A stretch of DNA of 64,000 bases from Rhodanobacter sp. B05 (GTDB lineage: Bacteria; Pseudomonadota; Gammaproteobacteria; Xanthomonadales; Rhodanobacteraceae), in assembly GCF_002001085.1 (NCBI RefSeq), contig NZ_MUNU01000009.1, forward strand, positions 1-64,000, read 5' to 3'. The notes below the pieces were generated by a model. That model searched no databases. It was not told the DNA's origin and worked only from the letters and a program-made list of their open reading frames with translations. The position numbers were made by a program, and so were the translations under genes. Of this stretch, positions 26,613 through 36,024 are shown one piece after another; positions within the stretch are counted from its first letter, which is position 1; each line of letters opens with the position of its first letter.

Positions 26613-28877
26613 TCAAAGCCGCTTGCGTCGAAGCCGGGGTTTGCCCGCGGCATCGCGATCGATGGTGATGTCGTAGCGCTGGCCGCGGAAGCTGATGTTC
26701 TGCAGCGTCATCGATTTCCACGTCGACGGCAGCAGCGGCGGATAGCGCTGGACCAGTCCCTGCGCCTCGATGCGCAATCCACTGAGCCCGAAGACCAGGC
26801 TTTGCACGAATCCGCCCGAGCCGGTGAGGAAATAGCCGGTGTTGTTGCCCGCGGTTTCGGGTCGCACGTTGAATGGCGGCTTGAACATGTCCGTTGCCGC
26901 GTTGCGCTCGATCCAGCGTGCCGCGCCGGCGGTGTCGCCGGCGGCGGCCGCGGCGATCGAGATCGGCGCCAGGCCCATGGTGTTGGGCGTGCGATTTCCA
27001 TCCCCCATCGCCTGCGTCGCGATGCGGTAGTCGTTGCGCCGCACTTGCGCCTTCATCGGCAGGTCGAGCGAAGGAAACGACAGGAAGGCGAGGTCGCTGT
27101 CGCCGGGGTCGTGGCGCACGCTTTCATCCATGTCCAGGTGGTGCTCGGCGGCGGCGGAAAACGGCAGGTAGAGCTTGCTCGCGATGTCGGCCCAGCGTGG
27201 ATCGGGCTTCTCGCCGAGGGCGACCGCCGCGGCGCTCGCGATGGTCAGAGCCCGCGCTGCTTCGGCATTGGTGAAGGTGTCGTTCGGGACGTCGTTGTAG
27301 TTTTCCTCGACCGAGGTTACGTGCAGGATGTCGTAGCGCTGCTTGCCGGCATTCCAGGTCGCCCGGCTGGTCCAGTAGCGCGCGATGTCGCGGATCACCG
27401 GCCAGCCATGCCGTTTCAGCCAGGTCTTGTCGCCGCTGGCCAGGTAGTACTGCCATTGCGCGATGGCGACGTCGGCGTTGACGTGGTTCTCGCGCTCGCC
27501 CAGCACCCAGGCGGCATGCACGACCTGCTCGGTGCCGTTCTCGGGATCAGCCTCCCACGGGTACATCGCGCCTTGCAGGCCACGCGCCTGCGCGCGTTGC
27601 TGCGCGGCGGGGAGGGTACGGTCACGGAACATCACCAGCGACTTGGCATGTTGCGGATGCAGCAGCAACAGTGCCGGGAAGATCCACGAATCGCTGTCCC
27701 AGAAGATGTGGCCGACATAGCCGGTGGTCAGGCCGCAGGCGCCGATCGCCCACGCCGTGTCGGGCGTCGCGTTGGCAAGCAGGTAGTACAGGTCCGAATG
27801 CACGACCCGTTGCGCGCTCGGATCGCCGTCGATGCGGATGTCGCTCTTCCACAGGTTGGCCCACGCCGCCTTGTGCGCATCGAGCAGGGCGTCGAAGCCG
27901 TCGCTGCGGGCCGCCTTGGCCAGGGCGAGATCGGCCCTGGCGTCGCCGCCCCAGTCCGCGCGCGACGCCGCGACGTATTTGGTGAAGGTATAGGTCTGGC
28001 CCTTGCGCATCTGCACCCGAAGATCGAGTGAGAGCCGGTAGACGCTCTTGTCCAGCGTGACCTCGACCGGCTTCAGTCCCTCCGGCAGGCCGACCGCGGC
28101 CGCCTCGGCCATGCCGAGACCCTGCTCGGCGCGGCCATCGAGCCACAGGGTCAGATTCCCGCTGTCACCGTCATCGGCCAGCACGTGGGTGTCGCCGTGG
28201 TACCACACGGCGGCGCGATCCGGTGTGGCCGGTGGAACCGCCTGCAGGGTCAGGTTGTGCGCGGCCACGGCGATCTGCATCTGGTCGCCGCTCAACTTCG
28301 CCAGCGGCAACCTGGGCTGGTACGGCGCCCACAGGTTGAACGCGAACGACAGCTGCACCACGCCGTCGAACTCCGGCGTGATCGAGATCCGGCTGGCGGC
28401 CAGATGCGGCGACGCTTCGCTGACCAGGCTTACCACCTTGACCCGGGTGGCCTTGCCGTGATCGAGGTAGCGATAGCTGGTGGTCAGGGTGGCGTCGTGC
28501 AGGTTCAGCACCTGCCGGTAGTCCTGGAATACCGACGGGCTCAGGTCGACCTGGTTCATCCAGAAATGACCCGCGTCGGACTGGCCGGTGCTGTAGTCGA
28601 TTTCGGTCCAGCCGGGGATGGCTGCCGGCCGGGACATGTCGTCCTTGGCGTAGTCCATCAAGCCGACCATGTAGGCCAGGTTGCCTTCCGTGCCGCGTGG
28701 CGCGGTCGTGGTGGACAGGTAACCGTTGGCCAGCTGACCCGGGAAATAGCTGGCGAAGTTGTCCGAGGTCGCGGTCAGCAGGAAGCTCGGGTCGGTGGTT
28801 GCAGCCTGCGCCAGCGGCGCCGCGGAGGCGACCAGGAGCGCGGCCAGCCAGGCCAGCGGTGGATGTCGGTGTCGCAT
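26613..28877 (-). CDS. Exported GH65-type alpha-glucoside hydrolase (first of two)
   Basis: A 754-residue protein with a signal peptide (1-25) and the GH65/acid-trehalase-like plan: an N-terminal beta-sandwich, then an (alpha/alpha)6 barrel. The barrel has FWDSDSWIFPALLLLHP (392-408), MYPWEAD (438-444) and VTSVEEN, where Glu525 aligns with the general acid of the GH65 motif VTGPDEY. The phosphate-binding HDSxLS of GH65 phosphorylases is absent, which fits a hydrolase (the branch with bacterial alpha-1,2-glucosidase/kojibiose hydrolase and the animal glucosylgalactosyl-hydroxylysine glucosidase). ATG 28877 has a strong AGAGGTGA site. The substrate is inferred from neighbours. Confidence 0.78.
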   Translation of the reverse strand: MRHRHPPLAWLAALLVASAAPLAQAATTDPSFLLTATSDNFASYFPGQLANGYLSTTTAPRGTEGNLAYMVGLMDYAKDDMSRPAAIPGWTEIDYSTGQSDAGHFWMNQVDLSPSVFQDYRQVLNLHDATLTTSYRYLDHGKATRVKVVSLVSEASPHLAASRISITPEFDGVVQLSFAFNLWAPYQPRLPLAKLSGDQMQIAVAAHNLTLQAVPPATPDRAAVWYHGDTHVLADDGDSGNLTLWLDGRAEQGLGMAEAAAVGLPEGLKPVEVTLDKSVYRLSLDLRVQMRKGQTYTFTKYVAASRADWGGDARADLALAKAARSDGFDALLDAHKAAWANLWKSDIRIDGDPSAQRVVHSDLYYLLANATPDTAWAIGACGLTTGYVGHIFWDSDSWIFPALLLLHPQHAKSLVMFRDRTLPAAQQRAQARGLQGAMYPWEADPENGTEQVVHAAWVLGERENHVNADVAIAQWQYYLASGDKTWLKRHGWPVIRDIARYWTSRATWNAGKQRYDILHVTSVEENYNDVPNDTFTNAEAARALTIASAAAVALGEKPDPRWADIASKLYLPFSAAAEHHLDMDESVRHDPGDSDLAFLSFPSLDLPMKAQVRRNDYRIATQAMGDGNRTPNTMGLAPISIAAAAAGDTAGAARWIERNAATDMFKPPFNVRPETAGNNTGYFLTGSGGFVQSLVFGLSGLRIEAQGLVQRYPPLLPSTWKSMTLQNISFRGQRYDITIDRDAAGKPRLRRKRL

Positions 28878-28939
28878 GCTCACCTCTTTAGATCTGTGCA
28901 ATGGCTCGTGGCGCCGGGGCCGTGTTCGCCCTGGGCGAT

Positions 28940-31186
28940 TCAAAGCTCCTTGCGGGTCAACACCACCTTGCCGGCATCGTCGCGGTGGATGCTGATGTCG
29001 TACCGCTTGCCGCGAAAGCTGACATGCCGGAGGCTCAGCGATTTCCACGACGGCGGCAGCACCGGCGGGTACGCTTCGATCAGGCCCTTGTCCTCGATGC
29101 GCAGGCCGGACAGGCCATACACGAAGCTCTGCACGAAGCCCGCCGAGGTGGCCAGGATGTATCCCGCGTTGTTGGCCACGGTCTCGGTGCGCACGTTGAA
29201 CGGCGGCTTCAGGAAGCCGACCAGGTTGCGCTGGATCCAGTCGCCGGCGGCCTTGCCGTCGCCCAGTTCCGCCTCGCCGACGGCGAGCATCACCATCATC
29301 ATCTCGTTCGGGTCGTCGCCGTGGGTCTTGAGCTCCTGCAACTGGAACGCGAAATCGTTGCGGCGCACCTGCGGCGTCATCGGCAGGTCGAGGTTCGGGT
29401 ACATCAGCCAGACCAGGGACGAGCCCATCCAGGTGATCTTGTCGTGCGGCACCGAGGCATCAAAGTCGAGGTGGCGCTGCTGCGCTTCGTCGAACGGGAT
29501 GTACATCTTCGCGGCGATCTCCGCCCACTTCGGGTCGGGCGTTGCACCCACCACGGCAGCAGCCTTGTCGGCGATCTCCAGCGCCTTGCGCGCGGCGGCG
29601 TTGGTGAACGAGTCGTTCGGCACGTCGTCATAGGCCTCGTCAGGCGAGGTGACGTGGAAGATCTCGTAGCGGTCTGCCTTGGCGTTCCAGCTGACCCGGC
29701 TTTTCCAGAACTCGGCGATCTCGCGGATCACCGGCCAGCCGTGCTGCTTCAGCCACGCCTTGTCGCCGCTGGCGAGGTAGTACTGCCACTGCGCGATCGC
29801 GATATCCGCGTTGACGTGGATCTCGCGGAACACGCCGTAGGCGAAATGCGGCGTGTTGTCGACGCCGGTCTGCGGATCGGCTTCCCACGGGTACATGGTG
29901 CCCTTCGCGCCGTACTGTTTCGCCCGCTCGCGCGCCGGCTGCATGGTGCGGTCGCGGAACATCACGATCGGCTTGGCGCGCTCGGGATGCAGCAGCAACA
30001 GGGCCGGGAACACCCACGAATCGCTGTCCCAGAACGCGTGGCCGGCGTAGCCGGGGGTCAGTGCGCAGGCGCCCATCGGCCACGCGGTGCCGACGGTGGT
30101 GTTGGACAGCAGGTAGTACAGATCCGAATGCACCGCCTGCTGCACCTTCGGATCGCCATCGATCACGATGTCGGCCTTCCACAACGCGTGCCAGGCGGCG
30201 ACATGGCGCGCGAGCAGGTGCTCGAAACCGGTATCGCGCGCCGCTGCGGCCAGCTTCACGTCGGCCGTTGCATCGCCGCCCCAGTCCTGGCGGGAGGCGG
30301 CGATGTACTTGGTGAAGGTGTAGGTCTTGCCCTTCTGCACGCTGACGGTGAGGTTCAGCGACAGCTTGTCGGGGCCTTTCTCCAGGTTCGCTGCATCGAT
30401 CTTGATGCCGGCCGGCAGGCTGATCGCCGCGGCTTCGGCCATGTGCAGGCCCTGTTCGGCCTGGCCGTCCAGCCACAGCAGAAGCTGCTTCGCGTCGCCG
30501 TCGCTGGCAAGGATGCGGGTATGGCCGGGATACCAGACCGCTGCGCGATCCGGCGTCGGTACCGGCTTGTTCTGCAGGTTCTGGCCGCTGGCGATCACCG
30601 CGTTGATCATCTCGTCGCCGGTCATTGTGGCGATCGGGAAGCGTGGCTGATGCTCCGACCACAGCCGGAACGGGAAGGTCAGCTGCACCTTGCCGTCGAA
30701 CTGCGGGGTGATCGTCAGCCGGGTGGCGGCCAGGTGCGGGTCGGCCTGGCTGACGAAGGTGGTTACCCGCACGTCGGTCGACTTGTTGGCGTAGTCGAAA
30801 CGGTAGCCGGTCGACAGTGTGCCGTCGTGCATGTTCAGTGTCTGCGTGTAGCCGGCGAAGATCTTCGGGTCCAGCCGGATCGAATTGAGCCAGCCGCCAC
30901 CGGGGTTGTAGTCGATCTCGCTCCAGCCGGGGATCGCCGCGGGGCGCGCGATGTCGCCCTTGGCGTAATCCATGAACGCGACCATGTAGCCCATGTCCGG
31001 CTCGGTGCCGCGCGGCGAGGTCATCGTGGAGAAGTAGCCGTTGGCCAGATAGCTGGGGAAATAACTGCCGAAATTGGAGGCGGTGCCGGTCAGCAGGAAG
31101 CTCGGGTCGGTCTGGCCGAACGCGGGCAGGGATGCGCCGGCGGCGAGCAGGCACAGGCAGGCGAACAGGGCATGGCGGATTTTCAT
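28940..31186 (-). CDS. Exported GH65-type alpha-glucoside hydrolase (second of two)
   Basis: A 748-residue paralogue of the next gene in the operon, similar along the whole length, with a signal peptide (1-24) and mature start QTDPSFLLTG. It keeps FWDSDSWVFPALLLLHP (385-401), MYPWEAD (431-437) and VTSPDEAY with Glu517 as candidate general acid, and likewise lacks the phosphorylase HDSxLS motif. ATG 31186 follows GGAG. The start lies 46 bp after the MFS stop and the stop 62 bp before the other GH65. Tandem copies in one operon suggest related but different linkages or chain lengths, acting in the periplasm. Confidence 0.78.
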   Translation of the reverse strand: MKIRHALFACLCLLAAGASLPAFGQTDPSFLLTGTASNFGSYFPSYLANGYFSTMTSPRGTEPDMGYMVAFMDYAKGDIARPAAIPGWSEIDYNPGGGWLNSIRLDPKIFAGYTQTLNMHDGTLSTGYRFDYANKSTDVRVTTFVSQADPHLAATRLTITPQFDGKVQLTFPFRLWSEHQPRFPIATMTGDEMINAVIASGQNLQNKPVPTPDRAAVWYPGHTRILASDGDAKQLLLWLDGQAEQGLHMAEAAAISLPAGIKIDAANLEKGPDKLSLNLTVSVQKGKTYTFTKYIAASRQDWGGDATADVKLAAAARDTGFEHLLARHVAAWHALWKADIVIDGDPKVQQAVHSDLYYLLSNTTVGTAWPMGACALTPGYAGHAFWDSDSWVFPALLLLHPERAKPIVMFRDRTMQPARERAKQYGAKGTMYPWEADPQTGVDNTPHFAYGVFREIHVNADIAIAQWQYYLASGDKAWLKQHGWPVIREIAEFWKSRVSWNAKADRYEIFHVTSPDEAYDDVPNDSFTNAAARKALEIADKAAAVVGATPDPKWAEIAAKMYIPFDEAQQRHLDFDASVPHDKITWMGSSLVWLMYPNLDLPMTPQVRRNDFAFQLQELKTHGDDPNEMMMVMLAVGEAELGDGKAAGDWIQRNLVGFLKPPFNVRTETVANNAGYILATSAGFVQSFVYGLSGLRIEDKGLIEAYPPVLPPSWKSLSLRHVSFRGKRYDISIHRDDAGKVVLTRKEL

Positions 31187-31232
31187 GCTGGCTCCAGGGA
31201 TTGCAAGGCGTGTCCCGGTTCGGGGGCGACGT

Positions 31233-32498
31233 CTATTTGGCAACAAGGCCGATGCCGAGCGGGATCGCCGCACCCTCGCGATCGGTCTCGCGCTTGAACA
31301 GGAACAGCGAAACCAGCAGCAGCGTCATCGGGACCAGCGAGAAGTAGAACGCGTGGATGCCGTCGAAGCGCGAGAACACGATGGCGGTGATGCGCGAACC
31401 CAGGGTGCCGCCGAGTGCGGAGAAGATCACGATCAGTCCGGTCATCGCGGCATGCGACGGCTTGGGCAGCGAGCTCAGCGCCACCGAATTGATCACCGGG
31501 TAGATCGGCGCCATCAGCAGGCCGATCAGCGGAATCAGGTACGCGGCGATCGGCGCGTTGAACCAGCCCACATTGGCCCGGGCGACCACGTTCTCGGCCA
31601 ATGGCAGGGTCACCAGCACCAGCACGCCCATGCCGATCACGCAGATGTTCAGCAGTACGTACCAGGGCACCCGCCGCAGCACCTGACCGGCCAGCAGGCG
31701 GCCGATCGCGGTGGTGCCGGCGAGGATGCTGGCCACCTGCACGCTCATCGCGTTGGGCAGCTTCAGCACTTCGTTGTTGAAGGTGGGCAACCAGGTGCCG
31801 AAGCTCTGTTCGATCAGCACGTACAGGAACGCCGAGATCAGGAACACATAGACCAGCGGACGCAGGAACAGCTGCAACATTTCCAGCAGCGAGCCGCGCA
31901 TCGAATTGGTCTTCTCGGTGTGCGCCGCCGATTCGTCCATCCGCGAGCCCGCCAGCAGCACGATCACCAGTGCGCACATCCCGGCCAGCAGCCAGTAGAC
32001 ATTCAGCCAGGACGGATTGGCCGGCGCGGCGTGATCGATGAAGGCGCTGAAGATCCAGCCGCCGGCCAGCACGCCGACCATGAACAGGCCTTCGATGGTA
32101 TTGGTCAGCCGGCCGTGCTCGGCCTTGTTGCTGGTCAGCAATCCGATCGACGAGTAGACCGCGACCTTGGTCAACGCGAACGAAACCCCGATGCAGGTGA
32201 ACAGCAGCTCGGTGGTGTGGAAGCCGGGGTAGAGCGGCATCAGCATGCAGGCGCCGCCGACGATCGCCAGCGCGAGGATCATGGCGCGGCGATAGCCCAG
32301 CAGGGGCAGGAAGGAGGCCACCAGCAGCGAGGTCACCGCGATCGTCAGGTCCTTGAACAACTCGAGCAGACTCGCCTGGGGCTTGTCCACGCCGAAACTG
32401 ACGATGGCTTGCAGGATCACCGTGCCGACGCTGTTGAGCAGGATCGCGAACACCATGTAGATCAGCGCCAGCGCGACGATCATGCGGAATCGGTTCAT
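31233..32498 (-). CDS. MFS sugar permease, first gene of the GH65 operon
   Basis: A 421-residue, twelve-helix major facilitator protein. It resembles the FHS/GlcP-like sugar permeases rather than drug exporters: a short N-terminus, GYRRAMILALAIVGGACML after TM2, and a long charged central loop (about 205-220). ATG 32498 (MNRFRMIVAL) follows GCAGGTG; the frames extending to 32579 and beyond lie in the promoter. It would import the product of the periplasmic GH65 hydrolases, probably a mono- or disaccharide. Tandem LacI operators lie 117-149 bp upstream, so it is very likely under control of the divergent LacI gene. Confidence 0.8.
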   Translation of the reverse strand: MNRFRMIVALALIYMVFAILLNSVGTVILQAIVSFGVDKPQASLLELFKDLTIAVTSLLVASFLPLLGYRRAMILALAIVGGACMLMPLYPGFHTTELLFTCIGVSFALTKVAVYSSIGLLTSNKAEHGRLTNTIEGLFMVGVLAGGWIFSAFIDHAAPANPSWLNVYWLLAGMCALVIVLLAGSRMDESAAHTEKTNSMRGSLLEMLQLFLRPLVYVFLISAFLYVLIEQSFGTWLPTFNNEVLKLPNAMSVQVASILAGTTAIGRLLAGQVLRRVPWYVLLNICVIGMGVLVLVTLPLAENVVARANVGWFNAPIAAYLIPLIGLLMAPIYPVINSVALSSLPKPSHAAMTGLIVIFSALGGTLGSRITAIVFSRFDGIHAFYFSLVPMTLLLVSLFLFKRETDREGAAIPLGIGLVAK

Positions 32499-32614
32499 GG
32501 GCACCTGCTTCGTGGTGAATCCGCGCAAGCGCGGCAACGTGCATCGCGACGGGATGCGATGCGCGATGCCGGTACGCAACGGATCGATGATCGAGTTCGG
32601 AGTGTGCCGACAAA

Positions 32615-32647
32615 TGGTATCGGTATCAAGTCATGGTAACGGTATCA
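32615..32647. promoter_or_regulatory. Two tandem LacI-type operators, MFS/lacI divergent promoter
   Basis: TGGTATCGGTATCA (32615-32628) and TGGTAACGGTATCA (32634-32647) are near-palindromes spaced 19 bp start to start. On the minus strand the first reads inside ACTTGATACCGATACCA, which is the same 17-base core found at 35841-35857 apart from two positions. It carries a TTGATA hexamer that may be the -35 of the MFS operon, so binding would block transcription. Confidence 0.75.
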
Positions 32648-32804
32648 TGTGCGTGCCAAAGTGCAGGAGCGCACAGAGGCGTGACCGGGCCGACGTTGTC
32701 GCCGGGAGAAGGCCTGCCCTGAAGCGGCATGGACGCCTTTGGCGTAAATGGCCACACTGGACCAGGTCGGGCATGAGTCCGAATCGCAATGGGAGGGCCG
32801 GGCA

Positions 32805-33821
32805 TTGAGCCGGACAAGCAAGAAACAGGGAGGAGGCAAGCTGCTGTCGGCCGGCCCGACGATGGCGGATCTGGCCAGGCTGGCGGGGCTGTCGAAAATC
32901 ACCGTTTCCAGGGCGCTGGGCGACAGCCCGCTGGTGAATCCGGAGACGCGCGAACGGATCCGCGAACTGGCACAGAAGCACGGCTACAAGTTCAATATCA
33001 GCGCACGCAACCTGCGCCTCCGGCACAGCCACACGGTGGCGGTGATCGTCGAGATGAAACCGTCCAGCGACCGCACCATGTTCGACCCTTATCCGCTGGG
33101 CCTGCTCGGCGGCATTTCGCAGGAGCTGACGGCGGCCGGCTACAGCGTATTGCTGACCACGCGCCAGGGTGCCGCTGTCGCCGCCGTGCAGGCGGCCGAC
33201 GGACTGATCCTGCTCGGCCAGGGCGTGCATCAGGATGCCGTACACCGGTTCCACAAGCTCGGTGTGCCGATGGTGGTATGGGGGGCGGGCCTGAAGGGTG
33301 ATTCGCATGTGGTGGTTGGCAGCGATAACCGGCTGGGCGGGGCGGTGGTGGCCGAGTACTTCTTTCGCCTGGGACGGCGGCGTCCGGTGTTCATCGGCAA
33401 CCCGAGTCATCCGGAGATCCACGAGCGCCTCAACGGGTTCGTGGCCGCGCTGGGCGCGCATGCCATCAAGCCGCTGCTGATGCGACGCGATGAATTCACG
33501 CCCGACTCCGGTACCGGTGCAGTGCACTCGTTGCATGCCCGCGGGGTCGATTTCGACGCGATCTTCGCCTGCAGCGACCTGCTGGCGATGGGGGCGATTC
33601 GCGGCATCCAGGAAGTGGGGCGTTCCGTGCCTGGCGATGTCTCGGTGGTGGGTTACGACGACATGCCGCTGGGCGCAAGTTTCCTGCCGGCGCTGAGTTC
33701 GGTACATCAGGACTGGCAGGAGGGCGGCATCCTGCTGGCGCGCAAGGTGCTGGCGCTGATCCGCGGGGAATCCGCAGCATCGGAGACCTTGCCGGTGAGT
33801 CTGGTCGTGCGCTCGACCTAG
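32805..33821 (+). CDS. LacI-family transcriptional repressor of the GH65 locus
   Basis: A LacI/GalR-type repressor, 338 residues from the TTG at 32805. A DNA-binding helix-turn-helix with hinge helix (TMADLARLAGLSKITVSRALGDSPLVNPETRERI) is followed by a sugar-binding domain with VGSDNRLGG, RPVFIGNP and SVVGYDDMPLG. The start is set at TTG because GGGAGGG lies 7 bp before it; an ATG at 32748 would add 19 residues but has no good ribosome-binding site. Operators of LacI type lie upstream of this gene and again in the GH127/GH65-PGM divergent promoter, so it probably represses both sets until a sugar inducer appears. Confidence 0.9.
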   Translation: MSRTSKKQGGGKLLSAGPTMADLARLAGLSKITVSRALGDSPLVNPETRERIRELAQKHGYKFNISARNLRLRHSHTVAVIVEMKPSSDRTMFDPYPLGLLGGISQELTAAGYSVLLTTRQGAAVAAVQAADGLILLGQGVHQDAVHRFHKLGVPMVVWGAGLKGDSHVVVGSDNRLGGAVVAEYFFRLGRRRPVFIGNPSHPEIHERLNGFVAALGAHAIKPLLMRRDEFTPDSGTGAVHSLHARGVDFDAIFACSDLLAMGAIRGIQEVGRSVPGDVSVVGYDDMPLGASFLPALSSVHQDWQEGGILLARKVLALIRGESAASETLPVSLVVRST

Positions 33822-33866
33822 GATTCCCCTGGGACACGCCGAGTAGTCCAAGGCAACGGTGGGGAG

Positions 33867-35684
33867 TCAGGCGGCCACGACATCCCGGTAGGTGCTGTAG
33901 CTCTCCTTGCCGATGTCGGGAAAGGCACGCAGGGTGATGGCTGTGCCGCGGCCGATGCGCCAGCGTGTCGGGTCATCCTGCCGTGATCGTGCCGACAGCA
34001 GCATCTGGCGGGTCAGCAGTTCCGGCGAGCTGCCGTCAAGCAGATGCATCAGTACCAGCGGACCGGCGAGCACGGCCACGGTGTCGGGATGCTCCGCATC
34101 GACGCTTTGCAGCCGCATCTGCAGCGGCAGGTCGAGCTCGATCCGGTCGCCGGCGCGCCATTCGCGACGCAAGGTGGCAAAGGCCCCGGGGATCAGGGAC
34201 CCTGTTTCAAGCCGTCCGTTGACGCGAACGCTTGCGCCGGTGGCCCAGGCAGGAATGCGCAGGTTGAGCGAGAAGGTCTGCGCGGTGGCAATGTGCATCG
34301 TCATGTTGATCGCACTCGCATGCGGATAACGGGTGTCGATCGACAGGCTCGACGGTTGGCCGTTCTGCGCCCAGTCGAGCCGTGCCGGCACATACAGGTT
34401 CACATAGATGCCCTGGGGGTCGGTGAAGGCCGTGCTGATGCGGTAATCCGCTGCGATCATCGGCAAGGTGCCCGAGCAGCACGGCCAGCGATCGGGATGA
34501 AAGCCCTTGTGCGCCTGCCGGCTGTAGTCCGAGTAGTAGAACGCATGCCCGTCCGGCTGGATCGGCAGCGCACCGAGCACGGTGTTGTAGAGCACGCGTT
34601 CCATGCTGTCGCCATAACGCGAGTCGCGGGTCACGCGCAGCAGGTAGCGGGCGAGCTTGAAGTGCGCGTAGGAACCGCACGGTGTTTCGAAGCTCTTGTG
34701 CTGCGTCGCCAGGCCCGCACCGAGCTTGCCGCTGCCGGGTGCCACAAAGTGCTCGTCAGGCCCCCATCCGCCGGTGGCGAAGCTTTGTGCGTCGACCATC
34801 GCGAAACCCTGCTTGGCCGCCTCCAGGTACACCGGCTGGTTGAGTGAAAGATAGGCTTGCGCCGCCGAGCTCAGCGCATTCATGTGACTGTAGGCATGCT
34901 TGCCCGGCAGCACGTTTTCCCCACGCGCCAAGGGCAGGAAGAAGTCGTCGTACATCAGGCGCCGGGCCAGCATGCGGTGGCGCCCGTCGCCGGTAAGGCG
35001 AAAGGCGAGGAACTGGTTTTCCGGCAGGGTGTAGCTCTCGTCCCAGGCGTGCTGGCTGAAATCCTCTCCCGGCAGCGCGTGCTCGTTGCGTGGCACCGCG
35101 TGCGCCGGCAGATAGGGCAGGGCCGCCGTGGTCGTGCGCTTCAGCGTGGGCAGCGCCAGAACGTTGCCGGTCAGCTGCCTGGCATCGATCAGGCCGCCGA
35201 CCAGCTTGTCGTAGATGTAGGAGGGGAACCGGTTGTTGCGATAGAACCTGCCATCCGGCTCGATCGTCGCCGCATACCCGCGCACCAGTCGTTCGACCTT
35301 GGCCCGGGTCGCCGCATCGCCGGTGATCGCGTAGTAGCGCGACAAGGCGCTCATCCACTGGCCAAACGTCGCGCCCGGTGCGAAGCCCCAGGTATCGTAC
35401 CAGCCGCCGAGTTCCTGTCCGGGAGCGGGCAAGCCGCCACGCAGGCGGAACGGGCGCAGCAGTGAATCCTCATCGAGATTCAGGACCAGCCGATGGTTCT
35501 CGCGTACCTGCCGTTCGAGCGGGCCGGGCGCCAGTCGAACCTGCGCGTAACCGAGCTCGGCCAGCGGCTGTGGCGTTGGCGCCACGACAGCGGGCGCATG
35601 ATCTGGCCACAACGCCAGGCTGGCGGCCGACAGCGCACCGTATCTGAGTACGGTTCGTCGCGCTGGATTGAAATCGCGGCTCAT
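33867..35684 (-). CDS. Tat-exported GH127/DUF1680-like glycosidase
   Basis: A 605-residue protein of the GH127/GH146 (DUF1680) type, whose known members are zinc-dependent beta-L-arabinofuranosidases using a Cys nucleophile. The N-terminus ARRTVLRYGALSAASLALW is a twin-arginine signal, so it is exported folded. An (alpha/alpha)6 region carries FETPCGSY (332-339) and PCCSGT (401-406); the Cys pair 402-403, Cys336 and Glu333 would make the metal/nucleophile site. Many members have Glu-x-Cys where this one has Glu-x-x-Cys, so specificity may differ. It converges with lacI (45 bp between stops) and is divergent from the GH65-PGM fusion. Confidence 0.75.
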   Translation of the reverse strand: MSRDFNPARRTVLRYGALSAASLALWPDHAPAVVAPTPQPLAELGYAQVRLAPGPLERQVRENHRLVLNLDEDSLLRPFRLRGGLPAPGQELGGWYDTWGFAPGATFGQWMSALSRYYAITGDAATRAKVERLVRGYAATIEPDGRFYRNNRFPSYIYDKLVGGLIDARQLTGNVLALPTLKRTTTAALPYLPAHAVPRNEHALPGEDFSQHAWDESYTLPENQFLAFRLTGDGRHRMLARRLMYDDFFLPLARGENVLPGKHAYSHMNALSSAAQAYLSLNQPVYLEAAKQGFAMVDAQSFATGGWGPDEHFVAPGSGKLGAGLATQHKSFETPCGSYAHFKLARYLLRVTRDSRYGDSMERVLYNTVLGALPIQPDGHAFYYSDYSRQAHKGFHPDRWPCCSGTLPMIAADYRISTAFTDPQGIYVNLYVPARLDWAQNGQPSSLSIDTRYPHASAINMTMHIATAQTFSLNLRIPAWATGASVRVNGRLETGSLIPGAFATLRREWRAGDRIELDLPLQMRLQSVDAEHPDTVAVLAGPLVLMHLLDGSSPELLTRQMLLSARSRQDDPTRWRIGRGTAITLRAFPDIGKESYSTYRDVVAA

Positions 35685-36024
35685 CGCAAAACCTGCTCAG
35701 GCGAAATCGTTTCGATCCTACGCCCGGCCCGGGCGGCGTGTCACGACAACGACGGTTGCCGTGGGGAAGGGCCGCGAGCCGCCGTGGTAGGTGCGGTTGG
35801 CGGTGTGCGTCAGGCTGCAATGCAGCAATTGTTACCGATAACTTGATATCGATAACAGTTCGATGTTAGGTTTGCGCTAAGACCGACTGAAGCCCGATGC
35901 ATGAGTCCCGGCACCGTCGAGCCACGTGGAGGGAAGTGTTGATCCAGCAACGTTCATCGATGGTGTCCGCGTGCGCGGATGGCGGCGCCGGTCCGGCGTG
36001 GCCGCCCCGGGAAAGCGTGTGTGC
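35685..36024. promoter_or_regulatory. Divergent control region between GH127-like and GH65-PGM genes
   Basis: This 340-bp stretch holds no gene. Two adjacent LacI-type operators lie near its centre (35830-35843 and 35844-35857). A TTGATA hexamer at 35843-35848 inside the second operator could serve as the -35 for the rightward GH65-PGM gene. The rest shows no other structure I can support. Confidence 0.5.
35830..35857. promoter_or_regulatory. Two abutting LacI-type operators
   Basis: TGTTACCGATAACT (35830-35843) is followed directly by TGATATCGATAACA (35844-35857). The core ACTTGATATCGATAACA matches the minus-strand core at 32615-32631 at 15 of 17 positions. This strongly suggests the same repressor binds both promoters. 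Confidence 0.75.

Noticed and set aside
25455-28031. An 858-codon open frame on the plus strand
   Set aside because: It is antisense to the esterase and the first GH65 gene, both of which have clear signal peptides and motifs.
28901-31297. A 798-codon open frame on the plus strand
   Set aside because: It is the antisense shadow of the second GH65 gene.
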